Below, piece after piece: positions 55,207-62,607 of a stretch of DNA of 64,000 nt. Source of the stretch: Novosphingobium sp. Chol11 (lineage in GTDB: Bacteria; Pseudomonadota; Alphaproteobacteria; Sphingomonadales; Sphingomonadaceae); contig NZ_OBMU01000003.1 in NCBI RefSeq assembly GCF_900218065.1, forward strand, positions 214,549-278,548, in the 5' to 3' direction. Every line of letters begins with the position of its first letter. Position 1 is the first letter of the stretch. Made by a program: the position numbers and the translations under genes. A model generated the notes under the pieces. The model did no database searches. It had not been told where the DNA came from and worked only from the letters and a program-made list of their open reading frames with translations.

Positions 55207-55761
55207 ATGGCACGCGCGCTAAAGGTTTATCGCACTCCGATCGGGTTCCATGACGCCTATGTCGCGGCCCCCAGCCAAAAGGCCGCGCTCGAAGCCTGGG
55301 GCACCGACGCCAATCTTTTCGCTCGAGGGTCAGCAGAACAGGTCACCCAGCCGGACCTGATCCGGGAGCCGATGGCGCACCCCGGCACCGTCATCAAACG
55401 GCCACGGGGTAGCGAAGCGGAACATCTCGCCTCCCTTTCCAAATCTCAGCAGGCGCAAGGACGCAAGGCGCCCCGCAGCAAGACGCCCGCCCAAACCAGG
55501 CAGCAAGCGCAGAAGCGCACCCCTCCCCCTCGCCCTCGGCCCAGTCGCGACGCCCTGAACGCAGCAGAAGAGGCGCTCGCCCGGCAGGCGGCCGAGGCCA
55601 AGGCCGAACTGAAACCGCTCGAGGAGGAACAGGCCCGCCTGCGCGCGCAGATCGAAAGCCTGCGTAAAAGGCAGCAGAAAGCGAATGACCAGCTCGAACG
55701 CCGCGCCGCCGCCGAACGCCGCAAATATGATGCAGCCCTCGAACGCTGGCGCGCCTCATGA
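55207..55761 (+). CDS. Hypothetical protein with C-terminal coiled coil
   Basis: This 184-residue cytoplasmic protein has an N-terminal domain (MARALKVYRTPIGFHDAYVA, then KAALEAWGTDANLF) that resembles a small conserved sphingomonad domain. A Lys/Pro/Gln linker follows, then a long charged coiled coil (about residues 115-180, LEEEQARLRAQIESLRKRQQ). TolA-like composition, but no membrane anchor. Function unknown. Confidence 0.8.
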   Translation: MARALKVYRTPIGFHDAYVAAPSQKAALEAWGTDANLFARGSAEQVTQPDLIREPMAHPGTVIKRPRGSEAEHLASLSKSQQAQGRKAPRSKTPAQTRQQAQKRTPPPRPRPSRDALNAAEEALARQAAEAKAELKPLEEEQARLRAQIESLRKRQQKANDQLERRAAAERRKYDAALERWRAS

Positions 55762-55865
55762 CCAGTCATCTTTCAGTGGGATGTGACGGATTTTTGCCAT
55801 TCCGGCACAATAGCTTGGCACCAGATCCGCTTTGCATCGTTATCGACAGTCAGGAGGGGTCTTGA

Positions 55866-56039
55866 ATGGACACCCGTGACGACATTGTCGCAATAGGCCT
55901 TTTGACGCAGAATGATATTCAGCGGCTCGGTGACAGTTTTTCCCGCCTCTTTCCGCTACCGCGCGATGGCGCGTTCGAGGATTTGATCAAGGCGATCGAC
56001 GAAGCGGATCGCGAGCGGGAGCAGCGTTCAAAACCCTGA
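55866..56039 (+). CDS. Very small hypothetical protein (57 residues)
   Basis: ATG at 55866 has an excellent AGGAGGGG ribosome site 5-6 nt upstream and runs to TGA at 56037-56039. The product MDTRDDIVAIGLLTQNDIQR... contains FSRLFPLPRDGAFEDLIKAI and a charged tail. It has the amphipathic helical look of a small regulator or adaptor, but I cannot name a family. The ribosome site and codon use support real translation. Confidence 0.7.
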   Translation: MDTRDDIVAIGLLTQNDIQRLGDSFSRLFPLPRDGAFEDLIKAIDEADREREQRSKP

Positions 56040-56379
56040 TCGGTCACCAGCATCTCATGATCACATCGCGGCCGAATTGGGCCCGGCTGTAAATCGTCGA
56101 CCTTCATCATGGTCGGGGCAGCCGGGCCCGGTTCCGCAAGCTTGGGGGTATCTTGCGGACGCCGCAGGCTCCCCGAGCACCAGCGACTGAGGGCATTGTA
56201 CCGTTGAGAAGACCCGCAGGCACTGACGCTTAATGCTGCCCGGCCGACGATTAGGGACGAAGCCGCGTCTCCTTTAGGAGAATTGAACAGGAGCCGCGCT
56301 ATCCCCATGGAATCGTGACTAGCTATCCGGATAGCCGCCGCGCTTGAGATCGCCTCCGCAGTGGCATTATGACGATAAA
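56040..56379. other. 340-bp intergenic region with stacked hairpins
   Basis: No gene is supported. The left third holds two adjacent stem-loops (56079-56129 and 56134-56158). The rest shows no recognised promoter or RNA family, although it must carry the promoter of the RlpA-like gene. Confidence 0.5.
56079..56158. ncRNA. Structured element, possible RNA
   Basis: Stem 1 pairs GGGCCCGGCT (56079-56088) with AGCCGGGCCC (56120-56129) perfectly and encloses an inner CGACC/GGTCG stem (56098-56102 with 56111-56115). Stem 2 pairs CCGCAAG (56134-56140) with CTTGCGG (56152-56158) around a G-rich 11-nt loop. The strand is undecided. No T tract follows, so it is not a plain terminator. Confidence 0.4.
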
Positions 56380-56925
56380 ATGTTATCTCTTCATCGTGCC
56401 ATAGCAGTGCTGCCTCTGCTCCTGACCGGTTGCGCATCCTACCAACCCGTATCCGACACCCCGGTCCGCATCGGACCACCCTACACGGTGCGCGGCGTCA
56501 CCTACGTCCCGGCTCCGCAGCCAGGCTATGACGAGGTCGGCTATGCCAGCTGGTATGGCAATGAATCCGGCAACCGGACCGCGCGGGGAGAGAAATTCCG
56601 GGCCAAGGGGATCAGCGCTGCTCACGCCACATTGCCGCTGCCCTCCTATGTCGAAGTGACGGAGCTTGGCAGTGGACGCACCCTGCTGGTCCGCGTCAAT
56701 GATCGCGGGCCTTTCTCACGGGGGCGGATCATCGACCTGTCTCGCGGGGCGGCCCAAGCACTGGGGATACGCGCTGCGGGCCAAAGCGCCGTGCGCGTGC
56801 GCCTGGTCGATCCGAGCGAGAAAGATCGCAAGCGCTTGCGCAAGGGCAAGGTCGCCAGCGAACGGCGGCCGCTGACGGGCGACGCACTCGAAGCGCAGCG
56901 CAACCGGCTTCCCCTGCCCCGCTGA
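56380..56925 (+). CDS. rlpA: RlpA-like septal ring lipoprotein
   Basis: This 181-residue lipoprotein has lipobox LLTGC at about residue 18 and a double-psi beta-barrel domain. Domain blocks are GYASWYGNESGNRTARGEKF, AAHATLPLPSYVEVTEL, VRVNDRGPFSRGRIIDLSRG and AAQALG, all characteristic of RlpA, a lytic transglycosylase acting on denuded peptidoglycan. No SPOR domain follows, so it is a short form with a basic tail. Start ATG 56380 is chosen for the compact signal peptide. Confidence 0.9.
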   Translation: MLSLHRAIAVLPLLLTGCASYQPVSDTPVRIGPPYTVRGVTYVPAPQPGYDEVGYASWYGNESGNRTARGEKFRAKGISAAHATLPLPSYVEVTELGSGRTLLVRVNDRGPFSRGRIIDLSRGAAQALGIRAAGQSAVRVRLVDPSEKDRKRLRKGKVASERRPLTGDALEAQRNRLPLPR

Positions 56926-56977
56926 TCCGACTCCAGGCACGTACAACTCCAATTTCCCCATCGCCATGGCTGGGAAG

Positions 56978-57001
56978 CGCTGTATAGCGGCATATATATC
57001 T
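56978..57001. promoter_or_regulatory. ModE-like (molybdate-responsive) box
   Basis: CGCTGTATA (56978-56986), six bases, then TATATATCT (56993-57001) match the ModE consensus CGnTATATA-N6-TATATAnCG at most positions, with exact spacing. The site lies 18-41 bp before modA, suitable for repression by ModE-molybdate. No modE gene is in the window. Confidence 0.6.
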
Positions 57002-57018
57002 CCGGCTTTGGACAGCAT

Positions 57019-57780
57019 ATGCGTCGCCTCCTCTTTTTCCTTCTCATTCTGTCGGTTTTTGCAGGCCGATCCGCTGAAGCCCGTGAGCGCGGCCCTCTTG
57101 TTCTGGCTGCGGCCAGCCTTCAGGATTCCTTGACCGCTGCGGCCGACGCATGGACCGCACAGGGGCATGAGAGGCCAATTCTGTCCTTCGCCGCGTCTTC
57201 GGCCTTGGCCCGGCAAATCGAAGCAGGAGCGCCCGCCGACCTGTTTCTGTCAGCCGACGAACCCTGGATGGATGCAGTCGCCAAAAAGGGGCTACTACGC
57301 CGAGGGACACGTGCCACTCTTCTCACCAACAAGCTCGTCCTGATCGCACCCGCGGAGACCATGAAAGCGATGCCGATCCGGCGCGGCTTCCCGCTCGCCC
57401 GCGCGCTCGGCAATGGCCGTTTGGCAATGGCCGACCCCGGCAGCGTTCCCGCTGGCAAATATGGCAAGGCATCGCTCACCGCACTCGGCCTCTGGCCTGC
57501 GGTAGCCGCGAAGATCGCTGCGGCGGAAAATGTGCGGGCGGCGCTCGCAATGGTGGAGCGGCGGCAGGTGCCCTTGGGCATCGTCTACGCAACCGATGCG
57601 CGCGCCAGCAAGGCGGTGAGGATCGTCGGCGTTTTTTCTGCGGCCAGTCACCCGCCGATCACCTATCCCTTAGCGTTGCTCAGCCGATCGACCCACAGGG
57701 AAGCGGCAGGATTTCATCGCTTCCTTCTTTCCGCGCGCGGCAAGGCGATCTTCCGCCGCTATGGCTTCGGCGCGCGGTGA
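57019..57780 (+). CDS. modA: Molybdate ABC transporter, substrate-binding protein
   Basis: This 253-residue periplasmic protein has a signal peptide (cleavage near AEA). ModA features include LVLAAASLQDSL at the oxyanion-binding N-terminus, FAASSALARQIEAGAPADLF and the later GRLAMADPGSVPAGKYGK. It captures molybdate (or tungstate) and delivers it to ModBC. It opens the modABC operon, with its stop overlapping modB by 4 nt. Molybdate supports Mo enzymes, whose genes are not in this window. Confidence 0.93.
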   Translation: MRRLLFFLLILSVFAGRSAEARERGPLVLAAASLQDSLTAAADAWTAQGHERPILSFAASSALARQIEAGAPADLFLSADEPWMDAVAKKGLLRRGTRATLLTNKLVLIAPAETMKAMPIRRGFPLARALGNGRLAMADPGSVPAGKYGKASLTALGLWPAVAAKIAAAENVRAALAMVERRQVPLGIVYATDARASKAVRIVGVFSAASHPPITYPLALLSRSTHREAAGFHRFLLSARGKAIFRRYGFGAR

Positions 57781-58484
57781 CGGCAGCAGCGCTCGGCCCG
57801 GAAGAATGGGAGATCGTGATGCTCTCCCTGAAGGTCAGCCTTGCGGCCATGCTCATAACCCTGCCCCTCGCCTTCGCCCTCGCCTGGGTTCTCGCGCGTT
57901 GGCGCTTTCCCGGCAAGCTTCTGCTGGATGCGGCCGTGCATCTGCCGCTGGTACTGCCTCCCGTAGTCATCGGATGGATGTTGCTCCTGACCTTCGGGCC
58001 AGCCGGTCCAGTGGGCGGCATGTTGGAGCGCTGGCTCGGCCTGTCCGTCATGTTCCGCTGGACGGGCGCTGCCATCGCTGCCGGGATCATGGCGCTCCCC
58101 CTGATGGTGCGCGCGATCCGGCTTTCGATCGAAGCCGTCGATCACCGGTTGGAAGAAGCGGCCCAGACCCTCGGCGCCAGTCCTGCCCGGTGCTTTTTCA
58201 CGATCCTCCTGCCTCTGTCGCTGCCAGGCGTCGCAGCTGCCTTCATCCTCGGCTTTGCCCGATCGCTGGGGGAATTTGGCGCGACCATCACCTTCGTCTC
58301 CAACATCCCGGGGGAAACGCGCACCCTGTCTCTCGCCATCTATAGCGCCCTTCAGGTGCCGGGCGCGGACGAGGCCGTCTGGCGATTGGCGCTGATTTCG
58401 ATCGGCCTTTCCTTGGGCGCGCTTCTCCTCTCGGAAGCTCTGGCCCGACGGACGAGCGCAACGGGAACGCGCCATGTCCTTTGA
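57777..58484 (+). CDS. modB: Molybdate ABC transporter, permease
   Basis: This 235-residue permease has five to six membrane helices and the EAA loop EEAAQTLGASPARCFFTILL that docks to ModC. It starts at a GTG within GTGA overlapping the modA stop. VVIGWMLLLTFGPAGPVGG is typical of ModB. The stop lies 11 nt inside modC. The hydrophobic start after EWEIVML fits the first helix. Confidence 0.93.
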   Translation: MTAAALGPEEWEIVMLSLKVSLAAMLITLPLAFALAWVLARWRFPGKLLLDAAVHLPLVLPPVVIGWMLLLTFGPAGPVGGMLERWLGLSVMFRWTGAAIAAGIMALPLMVRAIRLSIEAVDHRLEEAAQTLGASPARCFFTILLPLSLPGVAAAFILGFARSLGEFGATITFVSNIPGETRTLSLAIYSALQVPGADEAVWRLALISIGLSLGALLLSEALARRTSATGTRHVL

Positions 58485-59109
58485 CGTCGATGTCCGTAAA
58501 GCCCTTGGCGATCATGTCGTGACCGCGCGCTTCGTGGCGTCCGACGGCATCACGCTGCTCTGGGGTCCATCTGGCGTCGGGAAAACGTCGGTCCTGAACA
58601 TGATCGCGGGCTTGATGCGCCCCGATCAAGGCCATGTCAGCATCGATGGACAGATGCTGTTCGATGACAGCGCCGCCATAAACCTTCTTCCCCATCGCCG
58701 CCGCATCGGCTATGTCTTTCAGGACGGACGTCTTTTCCCCCATCTTCGGGTGCGCGCGAACCTGCTCTATGGCCATCGCCTCGCGGCTCCGGAAAACCGG
58801 TGGATGTCATTGCAGGCGGTCATCGACTTCCTCGGCATCGAACATCTGCTCGGTCGCTGGCCTGGCACCCTGTCGGGCGGCGAGGTGCAGCGGGTAGCCA
58901 TCGGCCGGGCGCTTCTGTCCGGTGCCAGGGCCCTCCTCATGGACGAGCCCCTGGCGTCGATCGACCCCGCCCGCCGGGAAGGCATCATGGACGTCATCCT
59001 GCGCATTCGCGACGAGCTTGTGCTCCCGATCGTCTATGTCACGCATAATCCAGCGGAGGCGGACCGGTTGGCGACGCGGAAGATCGAGCTTATGCCTTCA
59101 TCTCGATAG
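58474..59109 (+). CDS. modC: Molybdate ABC transporter ATPase, short form
   Basis: This 211-residue ATPase has Walker A GPSGVGKTS, Q-loop GYVFQDGRLFPHL, signature LSGGEVQRVAIGRALL, Walker B ALLMDEPLASID and the H-loop in VTHNPAEADRL. Usual ModC proteins are about 350 residues with a C-terminal mop/TOBE molybdate-binding domain. That domain is absent here, so feedback inhibition by bound molybdate is probably missing. The last 20 nt overlap the convergent histidine kinase gene. Confidence 0.92.
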   Translation: MSFDVDVRKALGDHVVTARFVASDGITLLWGPSGVGKTSVLNMIAGLMRPDQGHVSIDGQMLFDDSAAINLLPHRRRIGYVFQDGRLFPHLRVRANLLYGHRLAAPENRWMSLQAVIDFLGIEHLLGRWPGTLSGGEVQRVAIGRALLSGARALLMDEPLASIDPARREGIMDVILRIRDELVLPIVYVTHNPAEADRLATRKIELMPSSR

Positions 59110-60460
59110 TCGCGATCAAGCCCCCACCTTCGGCATTCATCAGCCGAACCGACGCATCGAAAGTCATAGCCAGCGACCGGGCGATGGTGAGGCCAATGCC
59201 CGTTCCCGGCCGCCCCCCCGGTTGTCCTGAAGCACCACGGGTGAAAGGTTCGAACATCTGGTCGAGTTGATCCGGCGGAATGCCGGGGCCCTTGTCCCTG
59301 ATGTGGATAAGGACGCGCCCGCCTTGCCGGGAACAGCCGACCTCTGCCTCGCCGCCATATTTGATGGCGTTGCTGACCAGATTGCTGATGCACCGGCTCA
59401 GGGCATTGGGCTTCACACGAATGGTGCCCCCGCATCCGCCTGAGAACCGCAAGGGAGCGCCCAGATCCTGCGCATCCTCAACCATGCTCTCCAGCAGGGA
59501 GTCGATATCGACGACTGACCATTCCTCCTGTGCTTCCGTGCTGGCAGCCAGGTCCAGCCCTTCCTTGACCAGCGTCTGCATCGCCTGATGGTCCTGCAAC
59601 AGCCGCGCGCGAAGGTCGTCATTCTCGACAAGTTCGAGCCGCAGCCTCAACCGGGTAAGCGGCGTCTGCAGATCATGGCTGATCGCCGCCAGCAACTGCG
59701 TACGCTCGGCAAAACCGGCGCGGGCGCGCCTTTGCATGACATTGAATGTCGATAGCGCCGCCCGCACTTCCTCGGGACCGCTTTCGGGAATTTCCTCAGG
59801 ATCGAGCGACAATGAAAAGGACTCGGCTGCATGTTTGAGCCGGCGCAAGGGCTCGGCCACGATCCGCGCCACGATGATGGCGAGGCCAGCAGAGGCGATG
59901 ACGATCAGCAGCATGTAGAGCGGGTTGGCCATCATGCTGGCTGGCCGCTCCATTCGCGGCAGGTTGAGCGCCATGGACCTTCGCGCACCTGTCCTGTCGG
60001 TGAAGCGCACGATCCAGCAGGAAGGGCGTGGCGCGTCCACGACGCCTGCCGCACCTACCGAAGGATCATAGCGTTGGCGGGGGAAGCAAAGGCCCGCGGG
60101 GACCTGACTGGCCTCCGGGTTAGATCCGCGTCCAAACCTTACCCTGAGCGCTTTGGCCAGCGCCGCGTCCGGTTCGGCTACGGCGATCCCTTCGGGCGCC
60201 AGAGCTGCACCCATGATCTGCTGGGACGCCAGCATGGCCTCCACCCTTTTGGGATCGCGTTGCAGGCGATGCGCGATGTCCTCGGCGCTCGCGACGACGC
60301 GCTGGATGCGCCAGCTTTGAAAATCCCGGCTGCGGCTATGTTCGGCGACCAGCAAGGCGAGCATCGCGGCCAGGGACATGCCGATCGTCAACAACAGGAA
60401 TATGCGCCCGGTCAGCGACCGCAAAAAGCTCCGGACGCGATGCCACAGCGGCCGGATCAT
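59090..60460 (-). CDS. Sensor histidine kinase (EnvZ-like)
   Basis: This 456-residue inner-membrane kinase has TM1 near residues 15-40, a periplasmic sensor of about 130 residues, TM2 (LYMLLIVIASAGLAIIVARI), a HAMP domain, the dimerisation/phosphoacceptor segment LAAISHDLQTPLTRLRLRLE and the ATPase boxes NLVSNAIKYG, IRDKGPGIPP and GRPGTGIGLTI. Its ATG overlaps the regulator stop (ATGA). It probably senses an envelope or chemical signal controlling the adjacent efflux pump. Confidence 0.92.
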   Translation of the reverse strand: MIRPLWHRVRSFLRSLTGRIFLLLTIGMSLAAMLALLVAEHSRSRDFQSWRIQRVVASAEDIAHRLQRDPKRVEAMLASQQIMGAALAPEGIAVAEPDAALAKALRVRFGRGSNPEASQVPAGLCFPRQRYDPSVGAAGVVDAPRPSCWIVRFTDRTGARRSMALNLPRMERPASMMANPLYMLLIVIASAGLAIIVARIVAEPLRRLKHAAESFSLSLDPEEIPESGPEEVRAALSTFNVMQRRARAGFAERTQLLAAISHDLQTPLTRLRLRLELVENDDLRARLLQDHQAMQTLVKEGLDLAASTEAQEEWSVVDIDSLLESMVEDAQDLGAPLRFSGGCGGTIRVKPNALSRCISNLVSNAIKYGGEAEVGCSRQGGRVLIHIRDKGPGIPPDQLDQMFEPFTRGASGQPGGRPGTGIGLTIARSLAMTFDASVRLMNAEGGGLIATIEMKA

Positions 60461-61191
60461 TCGAAGGATACCGGACGGGCAAGCACATAGCCTTCACCCC
60501 GCACCGTCAGGATGAGCTCTTCGCCCCCCGGCATCGCCGCGAGCTTCTGCCTCAACCGGCTGACCTGAAGATCGATGGACCGATCGAAGGCGGCCGTGGC
60601 GCGGCGCTCGGGGACGAGGTTCTCGCGGGAGAGCACGACATTGGGTTCATCGATGAAGCGCGACAGAAGACGGAATTCAGCGGACGACAGCATGACGAGG
60701 CGGCCATCCTCCGCGATCAACCTGCGCTGAAACAGATCAAGCCGCCAAGGCCCGAAGCTGGCCGTTCGCGCGCTCTTGTCGCGCTGCCGTTCCGGATCGT
60801 CGATTTGGGCGCGGCGAAGCAGGTTGCGTATCCTCACCAGCAATTCGCGCGGCTCGAACGGTTTGGTGAGATAGTCATCGGCCCCCAGTTCAAGCCCAAG
60901 CACCCGATCGATCGCGCTGCCGCGCGCCGACACCATGATGATGCGAACGTCGCTGCCCTGTGCACGTAATTCCCGGCACAGGTTCAGGCCATCTCCATCG
61001 GGCAGGTTGAGGTCCAGCACGATAAGGTCGGCAGAGTGCACGGCAAGCGCGTCCTGAAGCTCCGCCAGGCTACCGGCAGGCACGACATCATAATGTTCCT
61101 GCTGAAGCTGCCGGACGATCAGGTCGCGAATATCAGGGTCATCATCAACAACGATCAGGCGTGCTGGGCGGCTGTTCATCTGGTCAGGCAT
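60457..61191 (-). CDS. OmpR/PhoB-family response regulator
   Basis: This 244-residue regulator has a receiver domain (acidic VVDDDPDIRDL, phospho-Asp in LIVLDLNLPDGDG, Lys in DDYLTKPFEPRELL) and a C-terminal winged helix (LSSAEFRLLSRFIDEPNVVL, FDRSIDLQVSRLRQKL). AAGG precedes the ATG. It is divergent from the second RND efflux operon, with tandem 10-bp repeats in the gap, so it likely controls that pump and itself. Confidence 0.92.
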   Translation of the reverse strand: MPDQMNSRPARLIVVDDDPDIRDLIVRQLQQEHYDVVPAGSLAELQDALAVHSADLIVLDLNLPDGDGLNLCRELRAQGSDVRIIMVSARGSAIDRVLGLELGADDYLTKPFEPRELLVRIRNLLRRAQIDDPERQRDKSARTASFGPWRLDLFQRRLIAEDGRLVMLSSAEFRLLSRFIDEPNVVLSRENLVPERRATAAFDRSIDLQVSRLRQKLAAMPGGEELILTVRGEGYVLARPVSFE

Positions 61192-61240
61192 GGCCGCCTT
61201 CTAAGGCTTTAGGCAGGAAAAGTCTGCCCATCTCAAAGGG

Positions 61241-61280
61241 GCTGATACGTGCTGATACATTCCGACATATTGCGATGCAC
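61241..61280. promoter_or_regulatory. Tandem 10-bp repeats, likely response-regulator site
   Basis: GCTGATACGT (61241-61250) and GCTGATACAT (61251-61260) are head-to-tail repeats differing at one base. They are followed by two weaker ten-base units (61261-61280). OmpR/PhoB regulators bind direct repeats of about this period. The repeats lie 50 bp before the regulator start and in the efflux operon's promoter region. Confidence 0.65.
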
Positions 61281-61377
61281 AATGGAACATCATCGGCCTT
61301 TTAATGGACCTGCCGAAGAGCGAATAGGAAGCGTCGGAGCATGGCCCGTGACGCTCGTCATCAAGGTCGGCCCGTCC

Positions 61378-61415
61378 TTCACCCGGCGCTCCCCCCTCCC
61401 CCTGCGCCGGGTGAA
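61378..61415. promoter_or_regulatory. 12-bp inverted repeat in efflux leader
   Basis: TTCACCCGGCGC (61378-61389) pairs perfectly with GCGCCGGGTGAA (61404-61415) across a C-rich 14-nt loop, 44 nt before the adaptor ATG. As RNA it would form a very stable hairpin in the 5' leader. The loop could interact with G-rich sequence. It may instead be a dispersed repeat. Confidence 0.5.
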
Positions 61416-61458
61416 GTTCTCGCAATTGTTGATTTCCTTATTGGATTTGCCCGCCGCC

Positions 61459-62598
61459 ATGCCGCTGCGCTTCGCTCCCTCATCATTCCCCGGCGTTCAA
61501 TTGAGCCTAGCACTATGCATGCTCGCGGCCGCCTGCAGCCAGAACAAGCCGCCGGAGAAGAAACAGGTCGAGGTCGGCGTGGTCACGCTCCGCGCTCAGG
61601 ATGTGACCGTATCAACCGAACTTCCCGGCCGCACAGTTTCAACGATGATGTCGGAAGTACGCCCACAGGTGGCAGGTGTCGTCCAAAAGCGCCTTTTCAC
61701 CGAAGGCTCATACGTCCGCGCCGGTCAGCCGCTCTATCAGATCGATCCGTCGCTCTATCGCGCGTCCCGCGACGAGGCGCAGGCCGCCCTCGCCAACGCA
61801 CAGGCTACGGCGGTTGCGGCTCAAGCCAAAGCGCGCCGCTATCAGGCTCTCGGGAAAACCGAGGCTGTAAGCGCTCAGGAACGTGACGATGTGGTCGCCG
61901 CTGCCCGGCAAGCGGGAGCGGCGATCCAGCAGGCCCGTGCTTCGCTTCAGACCGCAAACATCAACTTGCGTTTCACGGAAGTCAGGGCGCCGATCAGCGG
62001 TCGGATCGGCCGATCCTTGTTCACGCCAGGCGCGCTAGTGACTGCCAGCCAGGCGAGCCCGCTCGCCACCATCCAGCAACTCGACCCCATTTTCGTCGAC
62101 ATCACGCAATCCAGCGCTCAACTGCTCGCGCTGCGGCGTAGCTTGGCTGCCGGCAAGACCCTTCCGGCGAGCGCGACCATCCGTCTGAAGCTGGACGATG
62201 GCAGCGAATACCCGCTCGAAGGGCGCGTCGAATTTGCAGAGCCCATCGTGGACCCGAACAGCGGCACGATCACCCTGCGCGCGCGCTTCCCCAATCCCGA
62301 CAGCCTTCTTCTTCCCGGCATGTTCGTGCGCGTCGTGGCGCCTCAAGCCGTTATCCCGGGAGGCATACTTGCGCCCCAGCAAGGCATCAGCCGTGATCCG
62401 AAGGGGAATGCCACGGCATTGATCGTGACCCGCGCGAACAAGGTCGAGCGCCGGACAGTCACCGCGACTCAAGCCATAGGCGACAAGTGGCTGATCACCT
62501 CAGGCCTCAAGGCTGGTGAGCGGCTGATCGTCGAGGGGACCGACAAGGTAAAGCCGGGCGACACAGTCCGCGCCGCCACGATCAACCAGGGGCGCTAG
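61459..62598 (+). CDS. RND efflux periplasmic adaptor (AcrA/MexA type)
   Basis: This 379-residue lipoprotein has lipobox LAAAC, half-lipoyl motifs around VRPQVAGVVQKRLFTEGSYV, a helical hairpin rich in Ala/Gln (ALANAQATAVAAQAKARRY), the beta-barrel segment VRAPISGRIGRSLFTPGALV and the C-terminal membrane-proximal domain. The frame extends to 61249, but the upstream part covers the operator and hairpin, so ATG 61459 is preferred. It is 9 nt from the permease gene. Confidence 0.92.
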   Translation: MPLRFAPSSFPGVQLSLALCMLAAACSQNKPPEKKQVEVGVVTLRAQDVTVSTELPGRTVSTMMSEVRPQVAGVVQKRLFTEGSYVRAGQPLYQIDPSLYRASRDEAQAALANAQATAVAAQAKARRYQALGKTEAVSAQERDDVVAAARQAGAAIQQARASLQTANINLRFTEVRAPISGRIGRSLFTPGALVTASQASPLATIQQLDPIFVDITQSSAQLLALRRSLAAGKTLPASATIRLKLDDGSEYPLEGRVEFAEPIVDPNSGTITLRARFPNPDSLLLPGMFVRVVAPQAVIPGGILAPQQGISRDPKGNATALIVTRANKVERRTVTATQAIGDKWLITSGLKAGERLIVEGTDKVKPGDTVRAATINQGR

Positions 62599-62607
62599 GA
62601 CCTCGAA

